Of a stretch of DNA of 64,000 bases, positions 53,051 through 62,322 are shown piece by piece. The notes under the pieces were generated by a model that saw only the letters and a list, made by a program, of their open reading frames with translations, did not search any database and had not been told where the DNA came from. The position numbers were made by a program, and so were the translations under genes. The stretch's first letter is position 1, and each line of letters starts with the position of its first letter. The stretch is from Gammaproteobacteria bacterium (GTDB taxonomy: Bacteria > Pseudomonadota > Gammaproteobacteria > Pseudomonadales > Oleiphilaceae): positions 100,069 through 164,068 of the forward strand of contig PDSQ01000029.1 of the NCBI GenBank assembly GCA_002747055.1, in the 5' to 3' direction.

Positions 53051-55135
53051 ATGGATAGATCCCATCGACAACCTTGTCTATCTTGTTCCACACTTTTTTG
53101 GGATAGCACCGAAACACCCCGGTCTGATCACTTTGATGATATTTATTACTCCAGGCAAAACGGTAAAGCAGAAACACAGCATGTTTTTTTGCACCATAAC
53201 CAACTAGAGGAACGATGGCAAACGCTGTCTGCCGACCAGAACGATTTTGTCATTGCAGAAACCGGCTTCGGCACCGGACTAAACTTCCTCTGTGCATGGA
53301 ATTTATGGCGATCCATTGCCAGGACTCAAGGTAAAACCCTGCATTTTGTCTCTTTCGAAAAATTTCCTGTGGCCAAGGCGGATCTGGTCAAGGCTGTCCA
53401 ACACTGGGAAGATGAACTGTGTTACGAGACATCCCGGCTACTCGCCCAATACCCTCCCCCGCTCAAAGGGATACACCGCCTCAACTTCGATAACAGCCGA
53501 ATCAAATTGACCCTGGTGTTTGACGATGCGATTGACGGGCTGACAAACCACCATTTTTTTGCAGATGCCTGGTTCCTGGATGGCTTTGCACCAGATAAAA
53601 ACCCTGAAATGTGGCAAGAAGCATTGCTGCGACAAATTGCATTGCATTCCCAAAAAGGCACTACCCTGAGCACCTTTACCTGTGTTGGTCGAATTCGGCG
53701 TGGTCTGATTGCACAAGGTTTCGACGTAAAAAAAGTGAAAGGCTTTGCAACCAAACGTGAAATGCTTGCCGCAAAGTATTGCGCCGGTAACAAACTCGAC
53801 ACCGCTTCTCCCGACTATTTCGACAAACAGCATCATTGGCTAAACCACCGTAATCCGCCGCTGCGCGTGGAAAACACGTATTCCCTCCCGGTTATTGTGG
53901 TGGGTGGCGGCCTGGCGGGAGCCTGGTCAGCCTATTCATTGGCGCAACGGGGCGTCAAAGTCAAGTTGATTGAGAAAAACAAAGCTGTCGCACTGGCGGC
54001 TTCCGGTAATCCTCAGGGTATTTTGTATTGTAAACCAGGTCGTGAATTCACCACTCAGACTCAGATCGGGTTGCATGGCTGTCTCTATAGCAGCCGAGAG
54101 TTGAGCCGCTTGAACAAGCAACGATCGGAAGCGACACGTATTTGGTCGGCAACCGGAACCGCACTGCTGGCAGTCAACGAAAAAACGCATCAGGATCATC
54201 ACGTTATCCTGATGAAAAATAACTATACAACGGATTTAATAGAACCGTTGGACGCCAAGCAGGTCTCTGCAATGTCTGGCACTCAGGTTAATTACAGTGC
54301 CCTTTGGCTCAAACACTCGGGTTGGGTCAGGCCGGCTGAACTATGCCGGATTCTATGCCGCCACCCCAATATAAGCGTTTTGACCCACACACAAGTAAAA
54401 TACCTCGATTTCAATCACGACAAGCAGCGCTGGGATCTAAGCTGTATCACAGAAGGTAGCGACAACCCAACCACCCTGTCTTCTAGGGTTGTCATTCTGG
54501 CGACTGGTGGCGATATCCGATCCTTGAGTCAAACCCGCCACTTTCCGATCAAGACAATTAAAGGCCAAATCAGCCGCGTCAACGTCGCTGACGACAAAAC
54601 AAACCCGCTCGAGCTGGTACTCTGTGGCGAAGGCTATATATGCCCCCCCATTGACAACGAATACTGCTTTGGAGCGACCTTTGATTTGCACGATGACAGC
54701 CCGCATATCAGCCAATCCAACCATTATAAAAATATGACCTATCTACGACAACTCGCTCCCCGGTTGGCTAAAGAAGTCGAGCTTGCTAGCAGTGAGAATA
54801 CCGACAAACCGATGCAAGGTCGAGTTGGGTTCAGGTGTGCAACAGCTGACTATTTGCCTATTGTCGGCCCTGCGCCAGTGTATCAGGACTTTTTAGCTAC
54901 TTTCGCCGCTTTGAGAACTAACGCTAAAACGCAATTTGACTGTTACGCACCTTATCACCCGGGTCTATTTGTCAATATTGGTCACGGCTCCAAAGGACTT
55001 GCCACCTGCCCTCTGGCAGGCGAAATAATCGCCGGATATCTGTTGGGGGAACCTATGCCTGCACAACAAAGTATACTCGCCGCTCTGCACCCTAGCCGAT
55101 TTTTGATTCGTGGATTAAAAAGAAACACACTTTAA
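53051..55135 (+). CDS. mnmC: Bifunctional tRNA mnm5s2U biosynthesis enzyme MnmC
   Basis: A 694-residue two-domain enzyme. The N-terminal methyltransferase (MnmC2) has FDDIYYSRQNGKAETQHVFLHHNQLEERW, FVIAETGFGTGLNFLCAWNLW and WFLDGFAPDKNPEMW. The C-terminal FAD oxidase (MnmC1) has VIVVGGGLAGAWSAYSLAQRGVKVKLIEK near residue 280, AASGNPQGILYCKPG, and GRVGFRCATADYLPIVGP. It converts cmnm5U34 to mnm5U34 in tRNA. Confidence 0.96.
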   Translation: MDRSHRQPCLSCSTLFWDSTETPRSDHFDDIYYSRQNGKAETQHVFLHHNQLEERWQTLSADQNDFVIAETGFGTGLNFLCAWNLWRSIARTQGKTLHFVSFEKFPVAKADLVKAVQHWEDELCYETSRLLAQYPPPLKGIHRLNFDNSRIKLTLVFDDAIDGLTNHHFFADAWFLDGFAPDKNPEMWQEALLRQIALHSQKGTTLSTFTCVGRIRRGLIAQGFDVKKVKGFATKREMLAAKYCAGNKLDTASPDYFDKQHHWLNHRNPPLRVENTYSLPVIVVGGGLAGAWSAYSLAQRGVKVKLIEKNKAVALAASGNPQGILYCKPGREFTTQTQIGLHGCLYSSRELSRLNKQRSEATRIWSATGTALLAVNEKTHQDHHVILMKNNYTTDLIEPLDAKQVSAMSGTQVNYSALWLKHSGWVRPAELCRILCRHPNISVLTHTQVKYLDFNHDKQRWDLSCITEGSDNPTTLSSRVVILATGGDIRSLSQTRHFPIKTIKGQISRVNVADDKTNPLELVLCGEGYICPPIDNEYCFGATFDLHDDSPHISQSNHYKNMTYLRQLAPRLAKEVELASSENTDKPMQGRVGFRCATADYLPIVGPAPVYQDFLATFAALRTNAKTQFDCYAPYHPGLFVNIGHGSKGLATCPLAGEIIAGYLLGEPMPAQQSILAALHPSRFLIRGLKRNTL

Positions 55136-55283
55136 AAACCAGCCATTTCGCCCACTAAGGCAGACAATCTATCGTGGCTCAAACTGACCTGAATAAAACT
55201 CAAACAAAATTTTTTTATTGGTTGTCGCTCAATGGCAAACCCGATAGTCTACCGACTTTATATTTTAAGTATCGGAGCCTGGA

Positions 55284-55916
55284 ATGCCTTTTTTTATACA
55301 CGATGTAGGTCACGGTATTAAAACACCGATAGACATTCATCGAATCGCCAACAGGCTCCGTAAACCAGCGCAAATAGCGACGACATCAAAGACTGACTCA
55401 GCTTTATCCAAAGAGCTCGATCCTCAAACACAGCGAGATTCGCTAAAAATACAGCACAGATCTGCCGGTGACAGGACAAACAAAAACCGACCTTACTCAG
55501 AGGCGGAGGAAGACATGACGGCGCAGAATATCATGTCGAGCCCGGTTATCGCTGTATTCAGCTGGACAACCGTTGAACAAGCATTGGCAGAGATGCGAAT
55601 ACATGAATTTCGTCACCTCGTGGTAGTAGACGCCGAATATTATGTGCTTGGCGTCGTTGAAAAAAGCGATTTGATACTAAGTAAAAAATCGGGTGACGGG
55701 TCAACCATCGAGCAGGCTAATCAACGCCAAAATGTTATCCAGCCTGCCATCTCAGCCACCGCCAATACACCCATTGCACGCGTTGCGCAAGCTCTTCTTC
55801 AGAGCGGGCTGGAAGTGATCCTGGTATCCGAGCAGGAAGAAATCGTTGGGATCATCACACCAACCAGCTTTGTCCAACTAATCGCAAAAGCCTCATCTTA
55901 CGAAGCTGAAGCCTAA
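55284..55916 (+). CDS. CBS domain protein
   Basis: A 210-residue protein. The first 75 residues are polar and probably disordered. Residues about 77-205 are a CBS pair (MTAQNIMSSPVIAVFSWTTVEQALAEMRIHEFRHLVVVDAEYYVLGVVEKSDLI; IQPAISATANTPIARVAQALLQSGLEVILVSEQEEIVGIITPTSFVQLI). CBS pairs bind adenine nucleotides; no effector domain is attached, so its target is unknown. GGAG lies six bases before the ATG. Single gene. Confidence 0.85.
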   Translation: MPFFIHDVGHGIKTPIDIHRIANRLRKPAQIATTSKTDSALSKELDPQTQRDSLKIQHRSAGDRTNKNRPYSEAEEDMTAQNIMSSPVIAVFSWTTVEQALAEMRIHEFRHLVVVDAEYYVLGVVEKSDLILSKKSGDGSTIEQANQRQNVIQPAISATANTPIARVAQALLQSGLEVILVSEQEEIVGIITPTSFVQLIAKASSYEAEA

Positions 55917-56303
55917 TATAGATTTGCCACGTAAAGTTCCTTTTAGGCCATTGACACTGCCCAGACCAATAACATTTTTTTGAAGGATTCATCATCGGGT
56001 AGCATACTCTCCGGTGTCAACCGGATAATTCTCCGGGTTCGCGTTAACAACCGCGTACCCAGACTATATGGCGACCAACACTCGATGCTAAAAAAAGCAA
56101 GCAAAATCTGCACCGCTGCATAACCGCTCAAACTAGGAGCGAAATTGACATAGAGGCCTGCGACCGTTGTCGAGACAAGCTCACTACATACATTGAAGAC
56201 ACAGAGATGACGCCATCCTTAGCCCACTTTACTTATTTACTTAAACCGGTATAATTCGCGCGCCCTAAGAAGGCAAAATCGAAGTCCCTACTTAAGGTAA
56301 AAA
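55917..56303. other. Gap before the capsule operon, with a coding-like minus frame
   Basis: About 390 bases. A minus-strand open frame from 56218 to 55943 (91 residues, no ATG; one TTG) reads VAGLYVNFAPSLSGYAAVQILLAFFSIECWSPYSLGTRLLTRTRRIIRLTPESMLPDDESFKK, which has protein-like composition, but I recognise no family and see no ribosome site. It may be a remnant or chance. The kps promoter is at the right end. Confidence 0.4.
56228..56255 (+). promoter_or_regulatory. Promoter of the capsule export operon
   Basis: TTTACT (56228-56233), 16 bases, then a perfect TATAAT (56250-56255), 49 bases upstream of kpsS. No JUMPstart/ops element is visible. Confidence 0.6.
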
Positions 56304-57644
56304 ATGAAATCTTTTTACAATAAATTTAATGTGTTAAACACAGCCTTGCTCTCGAAGCGACGGAGGGTTGGTATTTCACAGTCACGCCCTGCAGTATCCA
56401 GCTTGAGTCAAGACAAGATCCTTATTCTACAGGGTCCGGTGGGACCATTTTTTAGAAACTTACAACGCTGTTTCGAGCTTACCGGATTTATCACCAAACG
56501 AGTTATCTTTCATTCAGCCGACGCACTTTTTTCTAAACACAGTAACACCGTGCGGTTCTCAGGGTCATTGTCTGAATGGGAGTCATGGCTAAGTACCGAG
56601 TTGACCACCAACAGGCCAAAAGCAATTGTGCTTTTTGGCTCCAATCGTCCAGCTCATCGCATCGCCCATAACCTGGCAGAAAAATTCGGAGTGCCTGTCG
56701 TTGCTCTTGAAGAGGGCTACTTGAGGTCAGGATACATTTCGTGTGAGCTTGGCGGCAACAATCAACGCTCTCCCCTGAACGACTGGAAGCAAGATCGCAA
56801 TAACCAATCTGCCTGCAAGCCCTTACCTGTACATTTTTCTTTTGTTATGATGTGCATCTGGGGAGCTACCTACTACCTAGTTCGCGATTTCACTAAAAAA
56901 ACTTCTGAAACAGTACTTTACCACCGTCAAACGCGTGGAATTCTAAAAGAAGCCGTTGCGTGGATATCTCACATGACTCGCAGACTCTTCTTCAAAGTCA
57001 AGGAAAAAAGTACTATTGACAAGCTAACCAATCATTCCCGAAAACACTATGTCTTAATTCCACTACAAGCTCCCGATGATGCCCAAATACACTTTAACTC
57101 CCGAGGTTGGGACAATAGAAAGCTGGTACTAGGCTGTTTGAACGCATTGCACATAGTTAAAACAGAAGATATATTGGTTTTCAAAACACATCCTCTTGAC
57201 GAGAATTCACACATTCTTATAGCACAACTATGGAAAGAAGCGCAATCTCTCGGCCTCACAGAAAGAGTCATTGTGCTCCAATCCGGAAAACTAAGTATAC
57301 TGGCCAAGCACTCATCTGGAATGATTGTGATCAACTCTACTTCTGGATTTTCGGCACTTCATCACCAAATACCGCTACTCGTGCTCGGTAGTGCCGTCTT
57401 TAGAAAACCCTCAATCGTTACTGTCGGTGACGAGCAAGCATCAATTGTAAAATTTCTTGAAGAACGTTCACTTAAATGTCAACAAACAATTTCTGCTTTT
57501 ATTAACTCGGTAAAGTCTGAGGCCCTTTTGCCCGGTGATTTTTATGCGTTAACAACACAAAGAATCACTGCCAATCATGTCGTGAGATATGTTCAATCAG
57601 TTATCGAAGAAAAAGCTAACTTGCATGAGGCGACAGAGCAATGA
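56304..57644 (+). CDS. kpsS: KpsS/LipB-like capsule Kdo-linker glycosyltransferase
   Basis: A 446-residue Capsule_synth-family protein. Motifs are ILILQGPVGPFFRNLQRCFELTGFITKRVIFHSAD, VPVVALEEGYLRSGYISCELGG, YVLIPLQAPDDAQIHFNSRGWDN, FKTHPLDEN and INSTSGFSALHHQIPLLVLG. KpsS adds the first beta-Kdo to lyso-phosphatidylglycerol, starting the lipid linker of ABC-exported capsules. AAGG lies six bases before the ATG. The stop overlaps the next gene as ATGA. First gene of the operon. Confidence 0.88.
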   Translation: MKSFYNKFNVLNTALLSKRRRVGISQSRPAVSSLSQDKILILQGPVGPFFRNLQRCFELTGFITKRVIFHSADALFSKHSNTVRFSGSLSEWESWLSTELTTNRPKAIVLFGSNRPAHRIAHNLAEKFGVPVVALEEGYLRSGYISCELGGNNQRSPLNDWKQDRNNQSACKPLPVHFSFVMMCIWGATYYLVRDFTKKTSETVLYHRQTRGILKEAVAWISHMTRRLFFKVKEKSTIDKLTNHSRKHYVLIPLQAPDDAQIHFNSRGWDNRKLVLGCLNALHIVKTEDILVFKTHPLDENSHILIAQLWKEAQSLGLTERVIVLQSGKLSILAKHSSGMIVINSTSGFSALHHQIPLLVLGSAVFRKPSIVTVGDEQASIVKFLEERSLKCQQTISAFINSVKSEALLPGDFYALTTQRITANHVVRYVQSVIEEKANLHEATEQ

Positions 57645-58774
57645 AGGGTTTTGCATTCAAAATAATCACAATACTTGTTGGCGCTGTTGGATTGGCAACA
57701 TTACTATTTGGATGCTCTATCCTGCCGTCGTTCGGCCCTCGATCCACAGCCATATTGGACGCTGCAGATATTGAACAAGTGCAGCCCACAGAAGAACCCC
57801 ATTTTCGCTTAATAGACATTTCTCAAACCACACTCCCGACAAATCCTTCTCAAGGTTCGGAATATTTTAGTGCCAACTATATCGAACAAGAATTATTGCG
57901 AAACAATCATGTCGTCATACCGGGCGATGTCATTGTTATTCGGCTCTGGGAAGCGGCAAATGACGGTTTGTTCGCAAATCACGGTCAACGGGAAACAAGC
58001 TTTACATTGAGAGTCTCGAATAACGGCACCATTGACGTACCCTACGCCGGCACGGTAACAATAGAGGACAAATCACCTCAACAAATACGGAAAATACTGC
58101 TAGAAAGATATCAGGGTCGGGCAATCGACCCTGAAATCAGCGTAAGCGTTAAAGAGACAAATTCCCTGGGAGTGTCAGTATTGGGAGCTGTCGCGACTCC
58201 AGGGCATGTTGTAATTCCATCACAGGGAATTCGATTAATTGACATTATCGCTTTGGCGGGCGGAGTACCACATCCCATATGGGAAAGCAGCATTACGCTC
58301 ACGCGTGATGGCCGTGCAGAAACGTTAATGTTAGACCAGATAATGAACCACCCTGACAATAATGTTATTGTTATTCCAGGCGACACCATTTGGGTCAAGC
58401 GTGTTCCCCGCAAATTTGCAGTTTATGGTGCCATCACTCACCCCGGAAAAATCAGCATCGATCAGCCAGCACCAACACTATCAGACTTGTTGGCTAAATC
58501 AGGTGGGTTAAATGACATGCAAGCGGAAGCCAGTTCCGTTTTTGTTTTTAGGCCACCAGCCCAACTCGCTGAAAAGGCAACTGATAAAGCAATTGCATAC
58601 CGATTGAATTTTGCTCGCCCTGATGCATTGGTGCTTGCAAGCCAATTTAAAGTGGAAGCCTCGGATATTGTCTATGTGGCCACAGCCGATGCAAGCGAAT
58701 TCAGAAAACTTGTCACCATGCTTTTCTCACCATTCTTTGGAAGCCTAGGTAATGTACAAAACTTGGGGAACTAA
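57641..58774 (+). CDS. Outer-membrane polysaccharide export lipoprotein (Wza/CtrA-like)
   Basis: A 377-residue lipoprotein (signal ending LLFGCS) with a Poly_export domain (YIEQELLRNNHVVIPGDVIVIRLWEAANDGLF, VSNNGTIDVPYAGTVTIEDKSPQQIRKIL, ISVSVKETNSLGVSVLGAVATPGHVVIP) and SLBB domains (FAVYGAITHPGKISIDQPAPTLSDLLAKSGGLNDMQA). Length fits Wza (379) and CtrA (about 390) rather than KpsD (about 560). It forms the outer-membrane exit channel for capsule, with KpsE and KpsMT. The SLBB repeats and C-terminal part are complete. Confidence 0.9.
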   Translation: MKGFAFKIITILVGAVGLATLLFGCSILPSFGPRSTAILDAADIEQVQPTEEPHFRLIDISQTTLPTNPSQGSEYFSANYIEQELLRNNHVVIPGDVIVIRLWEAANDGLFANHGQRETSFTLRVSNNGTIDVPYAGTVTIEDKSPQQIRKILLERYQGRAIDPEISVSVKETNSLGVSVLGAVATPGHVVIPSQGIRLIDIIALAGGVPHPIWESSITLTRDGRAETLMLDQIMNHPDNNVIVIPGDTIWVKRVPRKFAVYGAITHPGKISIDQPAPTLSDLLAKSGGLNDMQAEASSVFVFRPPAQLAEKATDKAIAYRLNFARPDALVLASQFKVEASDIVYVATADASEFRKLVTMLFSPFFGSLGNVQNLGN

Positions 58775-58934
58775 CATTTGCCGCTTAAAACCGAAACAAT
58801 TTGCCCATGAACTATCGCTCGCCCGCCGCCATCATGGTATACCAGAATCTTAGATTGATCTCTTACAATCAAATACCCTCCATATTTGATGCCTATTGAC
58901 AGTTTTCAACTATTTTACAACCCGGAGTTTTATT

Positions 58935-59060
58935 GTGAAAAAAGCGATAGTTATTCTTTTTCGTCACAAATTACCACGTTTTCCGAGAAAACCCTCAATA
59001 CTCTCCTACGGTGGTGGTGCCGATATAGTGAGTAACTTCTGCAGACCACCTCATTTGTGA
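58935..59060 (+). CDS. Possible 41-residue peptide coupled to kpsC
   Basis: A GTG start (58935) stands seven bases after a good GGAG site and opens a frame reading VKKAIVILFRHKLPRFPRKPSILSYGGGADIVSNFCRPPHL. Its TGA overlaps the GTG of kpsC (GTGA). kpsC itself has no ribosome site, so this ORF may serve to couple translation. The peptide is basic and matches nothing I know. It could be the remnant of a longer kpsC N terminus. Confidence 0.4.
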   Translation: MKKAIVILFRHKLPRFPRKPSILSYGGGADIVSNFCRPPHL

Positions 59061-61159
59061 GTAAAATGGCTTCTTTCTGGCGATATGGAGTGGCTTTTAC
59101 TCGAAAGATTTCGCAGTGGGCGAGACTGCTTGTTTATTTATTGGTTACATTCGGAAAAGACAGAAAAAAAAATATCTGGGCTACATCTATGGATATTGCA
59201 GATAATCGGGTATTAGCACAAATTCTCGGATTTCAGCCCTATTTTTTCAACGAAGCATTTCCGATACACCCCGAGACTTACATTGGCTGGGGCAGAAAAA
59301 AATCTGGCCAAAAAGCAGTAAAACTCGCAAAGCGACATAATAAAGACTTTATCCTTGTTGAAGATGGATTTCTTCGCTCTATTGAAAGAAACGACCCTGA
59401 AATCTCTCTCGTTCTAGATCATTCAAGTATCTATTACGATGCAACAACGCCTTCAGACCTTGAAAAACACATAAAAGAGTCATTATCGGAACATCAAAAC
59501 AACCGCGCACGCAAATTGATAAGCTCTTACAAAGAAAACAAACTGTCCAAAATTAACGGCGCACGTGAATACGCAGGACCTCTTGAAAAGAACTATGTTT
59601 TAGTCATCGATCAGGTTCGAGGTGATCTCTCTGTCACCTGTGGCCTGGCAACTCAACAATCCTTCGAAGTGATGTTAAAAGCGGCGCTAAGCGAAAATAC
59701 CAACAAAGAAATTATCGTAAAACTCCACCCGGATGTCTTTACCCGAGCCGCTGCCAGTCACTTCTCCCCCAACACTCTCGACAAAACTGATCGAGTGCGA
59801 GTCATTACCGACAACTGTCATCCAACTCGACTGATTGAAAACGCTGACGCCATCTATGTCGTCACCTCACTGGTGGGTTTCGAGGCACTAATCTGGGGCA
59901 AACCTGTTCGCACATTTGGCATGCCATTTTACGCGGGCTGGGGACTTACCGTCGACGAATTGCCGGCGCCCGAACGTCGTGGTAACGCGACACTTGAGCA
60001 ACTGGTTTACGCTGCGTTAATCGCGTATCCAAATTACGTCAATCCCGTTAATGGTGCTCCCTGCGAAGTCGAACAGGCAATTGAACATATTGCTTTGCAG
60101 CGCAAAAAAAGAACAGAGCTTCCGATTTCTGTGAAAGCAATTGGATTTTCTCGCTGGAAAAAACCAATTATTGCCAAGTTTTTCCAAGGCTCTACAGTAT
60201 TTTTCTCCAAAAAGATCATTGACGATGATATAAATTCGAACCAAATGTTGGTGCTATGGGGCGCAAAACACATCACCGAATTTCGGGAACGCCAAAATGT
60301 CTTACGGGTAGAAGATGGGTTTTTGCGGTCTTCTGGCCTTGGTGCAGACCTTGTACACCCCTTGTCACTAGTTATCGATGAAATCGGTATTTATTTTGAT
60401 GCTTCGCGTCCTTCAGGCTTAGAAAACTACCTCAATCGGCAAAAGCTTTCCGACGAACAATTAGCACGCGCGCAACGCCTACATTCCAAAATAGTGAATC
60501 ATAAACTCTCCAAGTATAACGTCGGTAAAGAGCAATGGTCCCCCCCCGCAACAACACGCCCACTCGTACTGGTTGTTGGCCAGGTTGAAAGTGATGCATC
60601 TATCGAGTTTGGCTCACCTGAAATCAAAACGAATATTGAACTACTTAAACAAGTCAAGCAATCCCGGCCCAGCGCATATCTCATCTATAAACCTCATCCT
60701 GATATATTGGCCAAACTACGGCAACCCGGGAATCTGGAGCATAAAGCCAATATCTATTGTGATGAGGTGATCGGCAACGTTGATATCGATATACTTTTCA
60801 GTCAGGTCGACGAATTGCATACGATGACATCGTTGATGGGTTTTGAAGCCTTGCTGCGGGGTGTCGCTGTTGTATGCCACGGGATACCCTTCTACGCAGG
60901 CTGGGGGCTCACCACCGATAAAATTGCCTGCGAACGACGACAAAAAGACTTGTCACTAAACGAGTTAATCTATGGGACAATGATTGCTTATCCACGTTAT
61001 ATGGATTATAAAAAACCAATTTTTATCGAACCAGAAATAGCCGTAGAACAATTGGCAGAATTAGCCCAAACTGGTATCAAGACTCGTACCTGGTGGAGAA
61101 AGCTCGTGCATATCTTTGCCATCATCTGGGCATGGTTAAGAAAGGAAGATCGACCATGA
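59057..61159 (+). CDS. kpsC: KpsC/LipA-like capsule beta-Kdo transferase (dual domain)
   Basis: A 700-residue protein made of two related glycosyltransferase halves. Each carries the same motifs: VEDGFLRSIERNDPEISLVLD and VEDGFLRSSGLGADLVHPLSLVID; KLHPDVF and YKPHPDI; TSLVGFEALIWGKPVRTFGMPFYAGWGLT and TSLMGFEALLRGVAVVCHGIPFYAGWGLT. KpsC extends the poly-Kdo linker with alternating linkages, one per domain. The start is GTG 59057 or ATG 59066. The stop overlaps kpsE as ATGA. Confidence 0.93.
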   Translation: MSKMASFWRYGVAFTRKISQWARLLVYLLVTFGKDRKKNIWATSMDIADNRVLAQILGFQPYFFNEAFPIHPETYIGWGRKKSGQKAVKLAKRHNKDFILVEDGFLRSIERNDPEISLVLDHSSIYYDATTPSDLEKHIKESLSEHQNNRARKLISSYKENKLSKINGAREYAGPLEKNYVLVIDQVRGDLSVTCGLATQQSFEVMLKAALSENTNKEIIVKLHPDVFTRAAASHFSPNTLDKTDRVRVITDNCHPTRLIENADAIYVVTSLVGFEALIWGKPVRTFGMPFYAGWGLTVDELPAPERRGNATLEQLVYAALIAYPNYVNPVNGAPCEVEQAIEHIALQRKKRTELPISVKAIGFSRWKKPIIAKFFQGSTVFFSKKIIDDDINSNQMLVLWGAKHITEFRERQNVLRVEDGFLRSSGLGADLVHPLSLVIDEIGIYFDASRPSGLENYLNRQKLSDEQLARAQRLHSKIVNHKLSKYNVGKEQWSPPATTRPLVLVVGQVESDASIEFGSPEIKTNIELLKQVKQSRPSAYLIYKPHPDILAKLRQPGNLEHKANIYCDEVIGNVDIDILFSQVDELHTMTSLMGFEALLRGVAVVCHGIPFYAGWGLTTDKIACERRQKDLSLNELIYGTMIAYPRYMDYKKPIFIEPEIAVEQLAELAQTGIKTRTWWRKLVHIFAIIWAWLRKEDRP

Positions 61160-62322
61160 CAGCAACAGAAAAACAAATATCTGCCTTAAAGCCATCAACG
61201 TATCGACCCCAAAAAAAACGTCGTAAAATGTTGTTCTGGTCTTTTATACTCTTTGTTATGGTACCACTGATACTGGTAACGCTTTACTATTCTTTTATCG
61301 CAACTGATCGATATACCTCAACAGCCGGTTTTTCAATACGAGGCATCGAGACAGGTGCCAGCCTGGACGGACTTGGCGCACTTACCGGTTTAGCGAGCAC
61401 TGGGTCAACGACTGCAGACTCTTACATTGTTCTTAAGTATCTTAAAAGCCGCGCATTGGTTGAAGCTTTGGATACAACTTCTGAACTCAGAGCAGTCTTC
61501 ACAAACAATAAAATTGACTGGTTATCCAGAATGCCTCAAGACGCCTCGATAGAAGAATTTGTCGATTATTGGGACAGTCGAATTACGGTTCAGTTTGATC
61601 CCTCTTCGGGCATTATTGAATTTACCGTTCAATCTTTCTCACCCAAACACGCCCAACTCATCGCGCAACGCATCATTGCGCTCACCCAAAAACTGGTCAA
61701 CGACTTATCCGCCGCTGCGCGACAAGATGCCTTGCGTTTTGCCGAACGAGAGGTGCAAGTCCAAGAAGCGCGGCTTCGAAGCGCATTGGAAGCGATCAGA
61801 TCTTTTCGAACCAGTGAACAATCCGTCGATCCGACCGCCAGCGCAACTCTCGATATTGAATTACTGGCAAACCTAGAAGCACGATTGATTGATATCAACG
61901 CAAAAATTACCGTCCAAAAAGAAACGCTCGACAGCGATGCCCCCTCTCTTGTCGCTCTCAATCGACAGGCTGAAGCATTGAAGCAACAAATTAAGGATCG
62001 ACGCAATGAAATGAGTGGCGCCCTTGGTGACAAGACCAATTCCGGAACGGTTACAGCCCAACTAACAACCTTCGAATCCTTAGACGTGGAAAGGCGTTTT
62101 GCAGAACGAGCCTACTCTTCAGCAATGGATTCACTGGAACAAGCCCGACGGGACGCCGACCGCCAACAACGTTATCTGGCAGTTCATTTATTTCCACAAA
62201 ACGCAGAAATATCTGAGCGTCCTAAACGGGTTCGCAACGTATTGCTTGCTGCCTTTTTATTGTTTTCATCCTGGGGCATCACAACATTGATCACATACTC
62301 GATCAGGGATCACATGTCATGA
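61156..62322 (+). CDS. kpsE: Capsule export inner-membrane protein KpsE/CtrB
   Basis: 388 residues from the ATG at 61156 (the track adds 21 residues that overlap kpsC). A PCP-3 type polysaccharide co-polymerase: N-terminal helix (MLFWSFILFVMVPLILVTLYYSFIATDRYTSTAGFSIRG), a long periplasmic alpha-helical part with coiled coils (about 165-320), and a C-terminal helix (VRNVLLAAFLLFSSWGITTLITYSI). It bridges KpsMT and the outer-membrane channel. Ends in an ATGA overlap with kpsM. Confidence 0.93.
   Translation: MTATEKQISALKPSTYRPQKKRRKMLFWSFILFVMVPLILVTLYYSFIATDRYTSTAGFSIRGIETGASLDGLGALTGLASTGSTTADSYIVLKYLKSRALVEALDTTSELRAVFTNNKIDWLSRMPQDASIEEFVDYWDSRITVQFDPSSGIIEFTVQSFSPKHAQLIAQRIIALTQKLVNDLSAAARQDALRFAEREVQVQEARLRSALEAIRSFRTSEQSVDPTASATLDIELLANLEARLIDINAKITVQKETLDSDAPSLVALNRQAEALKQQIKDRRNEMSGALGDKTNSGTVTAQLTTFESLDVERRFAERAYSSAMDSLEQARRDADRQQRYLAVHLFPQNAEISERPKRVRNVLLAAFLLFSSWGITTLITYSIRDHMS

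Noticed and set aside
61559-62061. Plus and minus ORFs of 105, 136 and 62 residues
   Set aside because: Shadows of the long helical region of kpsE.
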